Shown here: piece by piece, positions 54,394-63,994 of the stretch | Layout: each line of letters opens with the position of its first letter | How positions within the stretch are numbered: position 1 is the first letter of the stretch | Assembly: GCA_030425645.1 (NCBI GenBank) | Contig: JAUHZK010000001.1 | Span: forward strand, 124,001 to 188,000 | Reading direction: 5' to 3' | Length of the DNA stretch: 64,000 nucleotides | From: Gammaproteobacteria bacterium | GTDB lineage: Bacteria > Pseudomonadota > Gammaproteobacteria > JAPPPA01 | Made by a program: the position numbers and the translations under genes | Notes under the pieces: generated by a model | Seen by the model: the letters and a program-made list of their open reading frames with translations, nothing else | What the model was told of the DNA's origin: nothing | The model's database searches: none

Positions 54394-55146
54394 TTACGTG
54401 ACTTTGCAAAGCACATAAACCTCAACGCTAGCTGCGCCCGCGTCTAATAATGCTTCTGATAGCACCTGTGCGCTACTGCCGGTCGTCATAACATCATCGA
54501 CAATGGCGATATGCTGGCCATCTAGTCTGCTCTCAATGGCAAAGGCGCCTTTCAGGTTTTTTAACCGCTGCTGGCGATTTAATCCGGACTGCGCGGGTGT
54601 TTCGCGGATGCGTTTGGCGGTGCTTAATAGCGGGCGTTGGTAGGCCTGAGCCAGAGCCGAAGCCAAGACCGCGGCCTGATTAAAGCCGCGCTCACGTAAA
54701 CGGGTTTTATGCATCGGCATGGCGACAAAAGCATCCGCTGGTGGCGACGGTAGTCGCTGCTTAAGCTGCTTGCTAAAGATCGCCGCTAGGTCTTTGCCTA
54801 GCGCTAGGTCCTGACCAAATTTAAAACGCTTAATGGCTTGGTCTAGCGGCCAGCCCCATTGCCAAAGCACATGAGTTTGGGCAAAGGCGGGTGCTTGGGC
54901 CTGGCAGTGTTGGCAATCGCTTTGGCTGCTGCTTAGGGTTTCAGCGCAAACCGGGCATAAGCTGCCGGCGCTCGGAAACTGCTGTACGCAGGCATTGCAA
55001 ATATTCTGTGGCGAAACCTGTAGTTGTTCACAGAGTCGGCAGCGCCTCGGTAATCGCTGCTGAGTTGCTCGCCAGAGTTGTAAACTTTTAATCCGCAATG
55101 GGTTTACAATGCCAGCCACTTTTAAAAACCCCGTTGATATAGCCAT
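54394..55146 (-). CDS. comF: ComF family protein
   Basis: Up to 250 aa. N-terminal zinc-ribbon-like region with four CxxC pairs (CRLC, CNAC, CPVC, CQHC) and a C-terminal phosphoribosyltransferase-like domain with [11 protein letters not shown]. Homologues act in DNA uptake (ComF) or gluconate use (GntX). The only ATG is at 55146 and its bases overlap the bioB ATG on the other strand; the BirA operator would then lie inside codons 13-23. Downstream GTG (55119) or TTG (55098) starts are possible. Confidence 0.85.
   Translation of the reverse strand: MAISTGFLKVAGIVNPLRIKSLQLWRATQQRLPRRCRLCEQLQVSPQNICNACVQQFPSAGSLCPVCAETLSSSQSDCQHCQAQAPAFAQTHVLWQWGWPLDQAIKRFKFGQDLALGKDLAAIFSKQLKQRLPSPPADAFVAMPMHKTRLRERGFNQAAVLASALAQAYQRPLLSTAKRIRETPAQSGLNRQQRLKNLKGAFAIESRLDGQHIAIVDDVMTTGSSAQVLSEALLDAGAASVEVYVLCKVT
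55078..55109. promoter_or_regulatory. BirA operator of the biotin operon
   Basis: TTGTAAAC (55078-55085), 16 bp, GTTTACAA (55102-55109): a perfect inverted repeat that matches the known proteobacterial BirA site (TTGTAAAC-N14 to N16-GTTTACAA). A -10-like TACAAT (55105-55110) overlaps the right arm. It lies 35 bp before the bioB start. Biotin-bound BirA should repress bioB-F-H-C-D, and perhaps comF. Confidence 0.9.
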
Positions 55147-56173
55147 GAGCCAATCCCCTAGCCCTGCTTGGAATCGCGAGCAAGTTGCCGACCTCTACGC
55201 CTTGCCCTTTAGCGACCTATTGTTTCAGGCGCAAACCGCGCACCGTCAATATTTCGATCCCAATCAGGTTCAGGTTAGCACGCTACTGAGTATTAAAACC
55301 GGTGCCTGTCCTGAGGATTGTGCCTACTGCCCGCAAAGCACTCGCTTTAACACTGGCCTAGAAAAAGAGCCCTTAATTGATGTCGAAGAGGTGCTGCAAA
55401 AAGCTCAAAAAGCCAAAGACGCTGGCAGCACGCGTTTTTGCATGGGCGCGGCTTGGCGTAGTCCTAAAGATCGTGACATCCCTAAATTGGCCGCGATGAT
55501 CAGCGGCGTTAAGGAAATGGGTATGGAAACTTGTATGACTCTAGGCATGTTGAGTCAGAGTCAGGCCCAGGCCTTGGCGGAATCCGGTTTGGACTATTAC
55601 AACCATAACCTCGATACCTCGCCCAAATACTACAAAGAAATCATTACCACGCGTTGTTACCAAGACCGTCTAGATACTTTGGCAGCGGTGCGTGAAAGCG
55701 GCATGAAAGTTTGCTGTGGCGGCATTTTGGGCATGGGCGAAGCGCGTCAAGATCGGATTGGTTTGCTGGTAGAGCTAGCGAATATGCCAACGCCGCCGGA
55801 AAGTGTGCCGATTAATATGCTGGTTAAGGTCGCGGGCACGCCGTTGCAAGATGAGGACGACTTTGATCCGATTGAGTTTGTGCGCTGCATTGCTGTGGCC
55901 CGTATTTTGATGCCGCAATCGCATGTGCGTTTGTCGGCCGGCCGTGAAGAAATGAGCGAAGAGTTACAGGCGCTGTGTTTTGCTGCGGGTGCTAACTCCA
56001 TTTTCTATGGCGAAAAGCTGCTCACTACCGGTAATCCGGATACCGAAAAAGATATGGCGCTATTTGCCAAGTTGGGCATTCAGCCTGAGCCAGTTAAGGC
56101 AGATCCAAAAACCACCGAAATTCGTTTGGAACGGCCAACGGATAGCGTTGAGCCGCAGCTTGCAAACGTCTAG
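55145..56173 (+). CDS. bioB: Biotin synthase
   Basis: 342 aa from ATG 55145; an earlier in-frame ATG at 55109 would start on the BirA operator. Radical SAM enzyme inserting sulfur into dethiobiotin. The cluster motif is [11 protein letters not shown], followed by [28 protein letters not shown]. First gene of the biotin operon; the bioF ATG follows its stop immediately. Confidence 0.97.
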   Translation: MSQSPSPAWNREQVADLYALPFSDLLFQAQTAHRQYFDPNQVQVSTLLSIKTGACPEDCAYCPQSTRFNTGLEKEPLIDVEEVLQKAQKAKDAGSTRFCMGAAWRSPKDRDIPKLAAMISGVKEMGMETCMTLGMLSQSQAQALAESGLDYYNHNLDTSPKYYKEIITTRCYQDRLDTLAAVRESGMKVCCGGILGMGEARQDRIGLLVELANMPTPPESVPINMLVKVAGTPLQDEDDFDPIEFVRCIAVARILMPQSHVRLSAGREEMSEELQALCFAAGANSIFYGEKLLTTGNPDTEKDMALFAKLGIQPEPVKADPKTTEIRLERPTDSVEPQLANV

Positions 56174-57325
56174 ATGTCGACGCAGCAAGCGGCGGTGCTA
56201 GAAGATCCGCTGGCGCAATTAAAAGCCGCGGGGCTTTATCGTCAGAACAAAACCTTAAGCCAGCGGCAGGGCCATCAGGCGATGTTGGATGGCCGTGCCG
56301 TTACTTTGTTTTGTAGCAATGATTATCTGGGTTTGTCACAACACCCAGAGGTGGTGCGAGCCCTTCAGCAGAGTGCTGACGACTGGGGAGTTGGCTCCGG
56401 TGCGGCGCATTTAATCAGCGGCCATCATGGTCCGCATGCTGAGCTTGAAGAAGCCTTTGCTGACTTTATGGGCTACGAGGCGGCGCTGCTATTTTCAACT
56501 GGTTATATGGCCAACTTGGGCGTCATTTCGACGTTTGCTGGCCGTCACGATGTGGTGTTGCAGGACAAACTCAACCACGCCAGTTTGCTGGATGGCGCTA
56601 AATTGGCCGGCGCTAAACTGAGCCGTTATCGCCATGCAGATATGCAGCACGCAGCGACAAAGTTGCCGGCTAAGTTATTGGCGAGCGATGGCGTGTTTAG
56701 CATGGATGGTGATATTGCGCCGTTAGCGGAGTTGGCGGCATTGGCAAAACAGCAACAAACGCCATTATTAGTTGATGACGCGCATGGTTTTGGCGCATTG
56801 GGGCCGCAGGGTCGTGGCAGTGTTGCCGCCGCCGGATTGACAGCCGCCGATGTGCCCTTGCAGTTGTGTACCTTAGGTAAGGCTGGCGGCACCTTTGGCG
56901 CTATCTTGCTGGGTTCGCGCAGTGATATTGAGCGCTGCGTAAACACGGCGCGCAGCTATATCTATACCACTGCCTTGCCGGCTGCGATGGCCAGCGCCTC
57001 GCTGGCGGCGCTCAACGTGCTGCGGCGAGCCGACGACTTGCGGCAAAAGTTGCAGGCCAATATTGGCTTGTTTCGCCAAGGCTCAGAGCAACTCGGTTTG
57101 CCGTTGCTGGCGTCGTCTACGGCGATTCAGCCACTGTTAGTGCCGGGTAATCAAGCGGTAATGGCAGCATCGCAGCAGTTATTAGAAGCTGGATTTTTAG
57201 TAACCGCTATTCGCAGTCCAACCGTGGCAGTTGGCGCTGAGCGTTTACGCATTACCTTAAGTGTCGATCACGGCGAAGACGATATTAACCGCCTCCTTGA
57301 TGCTCTAGCTGAGGCTTGTAAGTAA
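56174..57325 (+). CDS. bioF: 8-amino-7-oxononanoate synthase
   Basis: 383 aa PLP enzyme that condenses pimeloyl-ACP with L-alanine. The PLP lysine is in LCTLGKAGGTFGA, with DDAHGFGALGPQGRG upstream. It directly abuts bioB and precedes bioH by 2 bp. Confidence 0.96.
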   Translation: MSTQQAAVLEDPLAQLKAAGLYRQNKTLSQRQGHQAMLDGRAVTLFCSNDYLGLSQHPEVVRALQQSADDWGVGSGAAHLISGHHGPHAELEEAFADFMGYEAALLFSTGYMANLGVISTFAGRHDVVLQDKLNHASLLDGAKLAGAKLSRYRHADMQHAATKLPAKLLASDGVFSMDGDIAPLAELAALAKQQQTPLLVDDAHGFGALGPQGRGSVAAAGLTAADVPLQLCTLGKAGGTFGAILLGSRSDIERCVNTARSYIYTTALPAAMASASLAALNVLRRADDLRQKLQANIGLFRQGSEQLGLPLLASSTAIQPLLVPGNQAVMAASQQLLEAGFLVTAIRSPTVAVGAERLRITLSVDHGEDDINRLLDALAEACK

Positions 57326-57327
57326 AG

Positions 57328-58098
57328 ATGAAGTTACATATTCAAACCAGCGGCAACCCTGAGAACCCGCCGCTAGCACTGTTGCATGGCTGGGGGCTGC
57401 ATGGTGACTTTTGGCCGGAGTTGGTTGAGCAGTTGTCGCAGCATTGTTACTGCTACAACATTGATCTGCCGGGCCACGGTCAAAGTCCAGCTTGTACTTG
57501 GACCTTGACGCATCTGAGTCAAAAGTTAGCGCAGCTGCTGCCGCCGCAGCTGCTATTGCTGGGTTGGTCTTTAGGCGGTATTGCTGCGCAGCATTTTGCC
57601 TTGAACTACCCCATGCATATTAAAGCCTTGGTGTTGGTGGCGAGCACGCCGCGTTTTTTGCAAGCGCCGGATTGGCCTCATGCGGCGAAACCAGCGGCTT
57701 TTGAGCAGCTCTCTAAAGATATGCATACGAGCTTTGAAAGCACCGTCGGTGATTTTATGAAGCTGACCTTGCTGAGCGGTGAGCGGCCCAAAGTAAAGTG
57801 GACCGAGCTTAAGCGTCGCGCGTTTATGCACGAGGCTCCCAACGCGAAAGCGCTGCAAAGCGGCTTAAACATTCTGGCGGCGACTGATTTTCGTTTTCAT
57901 GTTGAGCGTATCTACGCGCCAACGCTCTGTATCTCTGGCAGTCATGACCGGCTTACGCCGCCGCAGGCCAGTGAATTTATGCAGCAAACTATTCCGAACT
58001 GCGATTGGGAAAATATTGAAGGTGCGGGTCATGCGCCGTTTATGTCTCATCCCGACGCGTTTCAAGAGGTTTTGGGTGCGTGGCTGGCGCAGCGTTAA
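57328..58098 (+). CDS. bioH: Pimeloyl-ACP methyl ester esterase BioH
   Basis: 256 aa alpha/beta hydrolase. Catalytic Ser in LLGWSLGGIAAQ, Asp in SGSHDRLTPP and His in EGAGHAPFMSHP. It removes the methyl group installed by BioC, ending pimeloyl synthesis. In E. coli bioH lies apart from the operon; here it is inside, as in pseudomonads. Confidence 0.95.
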   Translation: MKLHIQTSGNPENPPLALLHGWGLHGDFWPELVEQLSQHCYCYNIDLPGHGQSPACTWTLTHLSQKLAQLLPPQLLLLGWSLGGIAAQHFALNYPMHIKALVLVASTPRFLQAPDWPHAAKPAAFEQLSKDMHTSFESTVGDFMKLTLLSGERPKVKWTELKRRAFMHEAPNAKALQSGLNILAATDFRFHVERIYAPTLCISGSHDRLTPPQASEFMQQTIPNCDWENIEGAGHAPFMSHPDAFQEVLGAWLAQR

Positions 58099-58103
58099 CT
58101 CCT

Positions 58104-58877
58104 ATGCGGCTCGATAGTGCGCGTGTGGCGCGTAATTTTGGTGGTGCTGCGCAGCGTTATGACCAATATGCGGCGTTGCAACGTGATATTGCCGCGCAGT
58201 TGCGGCTGCAGTGGCCGCGTTTGCCTAACCCGGCGACCGTAGTTGATTTGGGTTGTGGCACAGGCCATGACAGCGAATGGCTTAGCCGCGAACACCGGCT
58301 ACATTTAGTGGATATCGCGCCCGAGATGGTGGCGGCCGCAGCTGAGCGTTGTGCGATGCCGGCGCAACAGCACTGCTGCGATGTCAGCTGCTTTGGTGAG
58401 CTTGGTTTGAGCGCGGATGCGATATGGACCAGCAGTATGTTGCAATGGGCGACCGATATGCCGCTGGCGGCAGAGGCGATTGCGGCCAATTTGAAGCCCG
58501 GCGGTAGCCTCTTGGCTAGCCTCTTTACGGCCGGTTCGCTGACGGAACTGGCGCAGGCATGGGCTACGGTTGACGACGCTGAGCATGTATTGCCTTTGCC
58601 TGCCATTGACGGCACCCGGCAGGCTTTTGAGGCGGTGGGTTTGAGAATTAGTTGGCAGCAACCTTTTACTAGGCAGTTACATTTCGACAGCTTGGGCGAT
58701 ATTGGCCGCCATTTACGTGGTTTGGGTGCTACCAACGCCTTAAAACAACGCAAAAAGGGCTTGATGGGACGTCAACAATTGGCTCGTTTGACGGCGGCTT
58801 TGGAGCCGTTTCGTGACGAGCAGGGTATTGCGCTAACGTGGAACGCGTGGTTATTTAAAGCGGAGAAAGCAGCATGA
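58104..58877 (+). CDS. bioC: Malonyl-ACP O-methyltransferase BioC
   Basis: 257 aa from ATG 58104 (MRLDSARVARNFGGAAQRYDQYA); a GTG at 58080 would overlap bioH. SAM motif VVDLGCGTGHDSEWL. It methylates malonyl-ACP to start pimeloyl synthesis on the fatty-acid machinery. It overlaps bioD by 4 bp. Confidence 0.94.
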   Translation: MRLDSARVARNFGGAAQRYDQYAALQRDIAAQLRLQWPRLPNPATVVDLGCGTGHDSEWLSREHRLHLVDIAPEMVAAAAERCAMPAQQHCCDVSCFGELGLSADAIWTSSMLQWATDMPLAAEAIAANLKPGGSLLASLFTAGSLTELAQAWATVDDAEHVLPLPAIDGTRQAFEAVGLRISWQQPFTRQLHFDSLGDIGRHLRGLGATNALKQRKKGLMGRQQLARLTAALEPFRDEQGIALTWNAWLFKAEKAA

Positions 58878-59563
58878 GTGCGTGGTTTGTGACCGGAACG
58901 GATACTGGCTGTGGCAAGACTGCTGTCAGCGTCGCCTTGGTGCAGGCGCTTAAAGCTTCGGGTACTGCGGTGGGCTATAAGCCAGTGGCCGCGGGTTGCG
59001 AGATGATTGATGGCTGGTGGCAGAATGAAGACGCCCTCGCCTTGCAGGCGGTGAGTGATTTGGCTCCCGCTTATGAGCGCATTAATCCTTATGCGCTTCC
59101 GGCTGCGATTGCGCCCCATGTGGCGGCTGAGCAGCAGGGTTTGGTGTTGTCGCTAGACGAAATTCGTGCTGGCTTTGAAAGCTTGCAGGCCGATTACGAC
59201 CATGTGGTGGTTGAGGGTGCTGGCGGTTGGCGAGTGCCGTTACATTTGCAAAGTGGCCGCTGTTTTTCTGAGATCCCATCAGTGTTGCGCGTGCCGGTGA
59301 TTTTGGTGGTCGGCGTTAAGCTGGGATGTATCAATCATGCGACTTTGACGGCAGAGCAGTTGGTGGCCGCCGGGGTGCCGGTGGCGGGCTGGGTGGCCAA
59401 TACCGTAGAGCCTGATATGCCGGCTGAAAAAGACAACCTAGAGACCTTAAAGTTGATCTTGTGTGAGCGCATGAAAATGCCTTTAATCGCGCAATTTGGC
59501 TATCGGCCAAACGGTCAGTTGCCAGCTGGCTCAATAAACTTAGCACCGTTATTGCGCCCGTAA
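58874..59563 (+). CDS. bioD: ATP-dependent dethiobiotin synthetase
   Basis: 229 aa. P-loop TGTDTGCGKTAVSVAL, and VVEGAGGWRVPL. Closes the ureido ring of dethiobiotin with CO2 and ATP. Last gene of the operon; bioA is not in the window. A 210-bp gap leads to coxB and holds no recognisable gene. Confidence 0.96.
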   Translation: MSAWFVTGTDTGCGKTAVSVALVQALKASGTAVGYKPVAAGCEMIDGWWQNEDALALQAVSDLAPAYERINPYALPAAIAPHVAAEQQGLVLSLDEIRAGFESLQADYDHVVVEGAGGWRVPLHLQSGRCFSEIPSVLRVPVILVVGVKLGCINHATLTAEQLVAAGVPVAGWVANTVEPDMPAEKDNLETLKLILCERMKMPLIAQFGYRPNGQLPAGSINLAPLLRP

Positions 59564-59773
59564 CTGCGTCAGATCGGCATTTCGCTGTCGAAAATAGCTG
59601 AACAAAAGCCTTTTTAAGTTGTCCCGCGGGGCTGTGGTCACTAGAATAGTGCCACTTTTGGGCAGTTGACCGCGTTTGATGTGCGGTAATTGCCGTTGGG
59701 AGCAAGAGGGTTTCGCCAGCATCTAGCGATGGTCAAGCCGCTCTAATCATTCAAACTTAGCCAGGAGCACCAC

Positions 59774-60646
59774 ATGTCTTCAGCTTTTATGTCCCGTGCC
59801 GGGGCGCTGATGAGCAAGCTCGCTATCGCAGCCAGCTTAGGCATGGTTAGCCAAGCCGCAACCGCCGAATACGCCTTAAACATGCCAGTGGGCGTGACCG
59901 AAATTAGCCGTGAGGTCTATGACCTACACATGTTGGTGTTTTACGTCTGCTGCGTTATTGGCGCAGTAGTGTTTGGCGCAATGATTTATTCGATCATTGC
60001 TCACCGTAAGTCCAAAGGCGCGAAAGCCGCCAACTTCCACCACAGCACCGTGGTAGAAATTGTTTGGACTGCGATCCCGTTCGTTATTTTGATGGCTTTG
60101 GCGCTACCTGCCGCTAAAACGCTAGTGAAGATGGAAAATACCCGCGGCGCGGAAATGTCCATCAAAGTTACTGGCTACCAGTGGAAATGGCAGTACGAGT
60201 ACATCGATGAAGACGTGAGCTTTTACAGCACCTTGTCGCAAGACTCTAACTTCGCGCGTCAGAAAAACTCAGGTGTTGATCTAGAAAGCGTTGATAACTA
60301 CTTGCTAGACGTAGACAACCCATTGGTTGTACCTACCGACACCAAAATCCGTTTGCTGCTAACCGCTGCTGATGTAATCCACGCTTGGTGGGTGCCGGAC
60401 TTTGCGGTTAAGAAAGACGCGATTCCTGGTTACATCAACGAAACCTGGATGCAGATCGACGAGCCTGGCACTTACCGCGGCCAGTGTGCGGAGCTTTGTG
60501 GCCGTGACCACGGCTTTATGCCAGTGGTTGTGATCGCCAAGACCCCAGAAGAATATCAAGCATGGCTGGCTGCCCAAAAGGGTGCCGAGTCAGCCCTTAA
60601 TGGGGCCGCCATTGCTACCGAACAAAACGTTGCCCTCGCGCAATAG
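59774..60646 (+). CDS. coxB: Cytochrome c oxidase subunit II
   Basis: 290 aa. N-terminal signal-like segment (about 1-30), two transmembrane helices (about 50-75 and 95-115) and a periplasmic CuA cupredoxin domain with GQCAELCGRDHGFMPVV and the His in VIHAWWVPDF. It accepts electrons from cytochrome c. It has AGGAG upstream of the ATG and heads the cox operon. Confidence 0.96.
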   Translation: MSSAFMSRAGALMSKLAIAASLGMVSQAATAEYALNMPVGVTEISREVYDLHMLVFYVCCVIGAVVFGAMIYSIIAHRKSKGAKAANFHHSTVVEIVWTAIPFVILMALALPAAKTLVKMENTRGAEMSIKVTGYQWKWQYEYIDEDVSFYSTLSQDSNFARQKNSGVDLESVDNYLLDVDNPLVVPTDTKIRLLLTAADVIHAWWVPDFAVKKDAIPGYINETWMQIDEPGTYRGQCAELCGRDHGFMPVVVIAKTPEEYQAWLAAQKGAESALNGAAIATEQNVALAQ

Positions 60647-60673
60647 TTGAACCCGTATTAGGAGTTATCAAAG

Positions 60674-62275
60674 ATGAGTCACGCAGAAGCACACGATCAT
60701 CACCACGGTCCTGAGCCGGGTTTCATGCGTTGGTTGAAAACCACCAACCACAAAGACCTAGGTGCGCTATACCTTATGTTCTCACTGGCGATGTTTATCG
60801 TCGGTGGCCTTATGTCACTGGTTATCCGCGCTGAGCTATTCACGCCGGGCATGCAGTTTGTAGATCCTCAGTTCTTCAACAGCATGACCACCATGCACGC
60901 GCTGTTTATGATCTTTGGTGGCGTAATGCCAGCCTTTACCGGTCTTTCAAACTACCTGATTCCAATTCAGCTTGGCGCTCCAGATATGGCGCTGCCACGT
61001 ATTAACAACATGGGCTTCTGGATTCTTCCAATCGCTTTCGGCATGTTGCTAAGCACGCTGTTCATGGATGGTGGCGCACCAGCAGGTGGTTGGACGCTAT
61101 ATCCACCACTGTCTATGCAGACCGGTGATGCGATGCCGTTCCTTGTATTCTCAATTCACTTGATGGGTATCTCGTCAATCACTGGCGCTATCAACGTAAT
61201 TGTGACCATTCTTAACCTGCGCGCACCTGGCATGGACCTAATGAAAATGCCATTGTTCTGCTGGACTTGGTTGATTACTGCTTTCCTATTGATTGCGGTA
61301 ATGCCTGTTCTAGCGGGTGCGGTAACCATGTTGCTAACTGACAAGTACTTCGGTACTACCTTCTTCGCAGCAGCAGGTGGTGGTGACCCAGTGATGTTCC
61401 AGCACATCTTCTGGTTCTTCGGTCACCCTGAGGTATACATCATGATCCTGCCTGCCTTCGGTGTGGTATCTCAGATCATTCCTACCTTTGCTCGTAAGAC
61501 GCTATTTGGTTACAGCTCAATGGTTTATGCGACAGCCGCGATTGCGTTCTTGTCGTTCATCGTATGGGCTCACCATATGTTTACCGTTGGTATGCCAGTA
61601 GCGGCCGAACTATTCTTTATGTTCGCGACCATGCTGATTTCTGTGCCTACCGGTGTGAAAGTATTTAACTGGGTAGCAACCATGTGGCGTGGCAGCATGA
61701 CCTTTGAGACACCAATGCTGTTCTCACTGGGTTTTGTAATCCTGTTCACCATTGGTGGCTTCTCTGGCCTAATGCTGGCGATGACTCCAGTTGACTTCCA
61801 GTACCACGATTCGTACTTCGTAGTAGCTCACTTCCACTATGTATTGGTGCCTGGTGCGGTATTCAGCTTGTTCGCAGCGGTTTACTACTGGCTGCCTAAG
61901 TGGACCGGCACTATGTACAACGAGAAGCTAGGCAAGCTGCACTTCTGGTTGTCTACCATCTTTATTAACGTGTTGTTCTTCCCGCAGCACTTCCTAGGTT
62001 TAGCAGGTATGCCGCGTCGTATTCCTGACTACAGCCTTCAGTTTGCGGAATTCAATTTCATGAGCTCGGTTGGCGCGTTTGCCTTCTTCATCACTCAGTT
62101 CATCTTCTTGTACAACCTCATTACCACCTGCCGTGGTAAGTGGGAGAAGGCAACTGATCAAGTTTGGGAAGGCGCTAAAGGCGTTGAGTGGGAAATGCTT
62201 CCTTCTCCACTGCCATACCACACCTTCGAGCAACAGCCAGACTTGTCTGACTACGAGCCACACCCTACTCACTAG
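60674..62275 (+). CDS. coxA: Cytochrome c oxidase subunit I
   Basis: 533 aa, twelve-helix heme-copper oxidase of the aa3 type. Low-spin heme His in TTMHALFMIFGG, CuB/active-site segment FWFFGHPEVYIMILPAFG with the Tyr-linked His, HHMFTVG and YFVVAHFHYVLVPGAVFS. K- and D-channel residues look intact. RBS AGGAG upstream. Confidence 0.97.
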   Translation: MSHAEAHDHHHGPEPGFMRWLKTTNHKDLGALYLMFSLAMFIVGGLMSLVIRAELFTPGMQFVDPQFFNSMTTMHALFMIFGGVMPAFTGLSNYLIPIQLGAPDMALPRINNMGFWILPIAFGMLLSTLFMDGGAPAGGWTLYPPLSMQTGDAMPFLVFSIHLMGISSITGAINVIVTILNLRAPGMDLMKMPLFCWTWLITAFLLIAVMPVLAGAVTMLLTDKYFGTTFFAAAGGGDPVMFQHIFWFFGHPEVYIMILPAFGVVSQIIPTFARKTLFGYSSMVYATAAIAFLSFIVWAHHMFTVGMPVAAELFFMFATMLISVPTGVKVFNWVATMWRGSMTFETPMLFSLGFVILFTIGGFSGLMLAMTPVDFQYHDSYFVVAHFHYVLVPGAVFSLFAAVYYWLPKWTGTMYNEKLGKLHFWLSTIFINVLFFPQHFLGLAGMPRRIPDYSLQFAEFNFMSSVGAFAFFITQFIFLYNLITTCRGKWEKATDQVWEGAKGVEWEMLPSPLPYHTFEQQPDLSDYEPHPTH

Positions 62276-62390
62276 GGCGTGGTATGGCGCTGGCTCCGCG
62301 TTTTAGGGGCCAGCCTATCGTCGGATGTCTTATTGCCTCGGCACTAAGGCATCCCGCAATAGGCTTAGATCAACGTAAAGAGTAAGAAAA

Positions 62391-62939
62391 CTGAGCGAAA
62401 CCGCGAATCTCAAAAACGACACCCGCAATGCAACCCTGCGTTTAGTAGGCGCTGTGTTGGCGATGTTCGCTTTTGGTTATGCCCTCGTTCCTCTTTACGA
62501 TCTGGTTTGTGAAATTACCGGCTATAACGGCCGTAATTCAGCCACTACCACGGTGGCTGATGTTAGTAGTTTCGAACCAGATGTGAGCCGAACAGTAAAA
62601 GTTGAGTTTGTGACCAGTGTTGGCACCGATTTGCCATGGAAATTCTGGACCACATCCAACAGCATTCAATTGTATCCGGGTGAAATGACCACGGTGCAGT
62701 TTTATGCCACGAACAAGGCGACAGAAACGCGTATTGGCCAGGCCATACCGGGTGTGTCGCCTACTTTGGCTTCAAAGTATTTCCGTAAAACGGAATGTTT
62801 CTGCTTTAACGAGCAGCCTTTTGAAGCCGGACAAACTCGGGAAATGCCGGTGACGTTTTTGGTCGACCCTGCACTTCCTGATGATGTAGATACAATTACT
62901 TTGTCGTATACGTTTTTTAAAGCGCCCGACAAAGGCTAG
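62391..62939 (+). CDS. ctaG: Cytochrome c oxidase assembly protein CtaG, probable CTG start
   Basis: 182 aa if it starts at CTG 62391 (reading [18 protein letters not shown]). The copper-binding signature CFCF is in [12 protein letters not shown], and the membrane anchor is [26 protein letters not shown] at 62454 or ATG at 62463 would cut the anchor short. No ATG or GTG exists between the upstream stop (62376) and 62454; AAAGAG lies 8 nt before the CTG. CtaG delivers copper to CuB. It lies between coxA and coxC. Confidence 0.88.
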   Translation: MSETANLKNDTRNATLRLVGAVLAMFAFGYALVPLYDLVCEITGYNGRNSATTTVADVSSFEPDVSRTVKVEFVTSVGTDLPWKFWTTSNSIQLYPGEMTTVQFYATNKATETRIGQAIPGVSPTLASKYFRKTECFCFNEQPFEAGQTREMPVTFLVDPALPDDVDTITLSYTFFKAPDKG

Positions 62940-62976
62940 AAAAGTTAACTAGACCCAACCGGAAAAGGATACCGCC

Positions 62977-63897
62977 ATGGCGCATTCCGCAGAAAACAAC
63001 CAGGACATTTATTACGTCCCTCACGAAGGCAGCCTGTGGCCAGCCATTGCCATTGTTGGCATGTTTGGCACCACCGTTGGCGCCTCTATGATGATGAACG
63101 AAAGCAGCTTTGGCGCGCCGCTAATGTACGCGGGCATCGCGGTACTGCTATTCATGTTCTACGGCTGGATTAAGCAAGTTGCTGGCGAAAGCATGAGCGG
63201 CCTATACAACAAGCGTATGGACCTTTCTTTCCGCTGGAGCATGGGCTGGTTTATCTTCTCTGAAGTGATGTTCTTTGCGGCCTTCTTCGGTGCGCTTTGG
63301 TACGCACGTGCTATTTCAATCCCATTCATTGGTGGTGAAGGCAATAACCTAGCAACCAACTTGTTCCTATGGGACGGCTGGGAAGCTCACTGGCCAACTA
63401 ACGGCCCGGCAGAATGGGGCGGCATCTTTCAAACGGTAGCGCCTTGGGGCGAATGGGGCCACGGTTTCAAAGAGTGGTTTAACCACAGTTTGCCGTTGGT
63501 TAACACCATGATTCTTCTAACTTCCGGCGTAACGCTTGAGTGGGCGCATCACCGCCTACTACAAGGCAAGAACGGCCGCGCCGCGATCATGTTGGGTATT
63601 ACCTCTGCACTAGGTGTGTGGTTCCTATACCTGCAGGCTTCTGAGTACGCACACGCTTACGCAGACCTGAACCTAACACTAGAAAGTGGCATTTACGGTT
63701 CAACCTTCTACATGTTGACCGGTTTCCACGGTATGCACGTTACCCTAGGTACCATCATGTTGATCGTGATCACCATTCGTACCGCAATGGGTCACTTCAG
63801 CAAAGAGCAACACTTCGGCTTCGAAGGTGTGGCTTGGTACTGGCACTTTGTTGACGTGGTATGGCTGGGTCTATTTATCTTTGTGTATATCCTTTAG
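62977..63897 (+). CDS. coxC: Cytochrome c oxidase subunit III
   Basis: 306 aa with seven transmembrane helices. Family segments: RWSMGWFIFSEVMFFAAFFGALWYA (read across about 83-107), GFHGMHVTLGTIML and AWYWHFVDVVWLGLFI. Subunit III stabilises the oxidase and has no redox centre. It closes the visible cox operon, and a strong terminator follows. Confidence 0.96.
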   Translation: MAHSAENNQDIYYVPHEGSLWPAIAIVGMFGTTVGASMMMNESSFGAPLMYAGIAVLLFMFYGWIKQVAGESMSGLYNKRMDLSFRWSMGWFIFSEVMFFAAFFGALWYARAISIPFIGGEGNNLATNLFLWDGWEAHWPTNGPAEWGGIFQTVAPWGEWGHGFKEWFNHSLPLVNTMILLTSGVTLEWAHHRLLQGKNGRAAIMLGITSALGVWFLYLQASEYAHAYADLNLTLESGIYGSTFYMLTGFHGMHVTLGTIMLIVITIRTAMGHFSKEQHFGFEGVAWYWHFVDVVWLGLFIFVYIL

Positions 63898-63915
63898 CGG
63901 AAATACATAAGACAT

Positions 63916-63943
63916 AAAAAAGGCGCCTTTCGGCGCCTTTTTT
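63916..63943. terminator. Strong terminator after coxC
   Basis: Perfect 12-bp stem, AAAAAAGGCGCC (63916-63927) with GGCGCCTTTTTT (63932-63943), around a TTTC loop. It ends the cox operon. Confidence 0.88.
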
Positions 63944-63975
63944 GTTTTTGCTGACTGTGATTCTATTGATTCAGC

Positions 63976-63994
63976 ATGCCGGAAAGTCCGGCAT
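63976..63994. terminator. Hairpin near the right edge
   Basis: ATGCCGG (63976-63982) pairs with CCGGCAT (63988-63994) around 5 nt. It may terminate a minus-strand gene beyond the edge; no T-run is visible in that direction within the first bases. Confidence 0.35.

Noticed and set aside
59639-59651. CACTA-gaa-TAGTG inverted repeat upstream of coxB
   Set aside because: Only five base pairs per arm and no link to a promoter element; too likely by chance.
62284-62385. A 33-codon open frame between coxA and ctaG
   Set aside because: Some relatives have a small membrane gene here, but this product has no convincing membrane helix and no ribosome-binding site; the region also forms a CTGGC/GCCAG hairpin.
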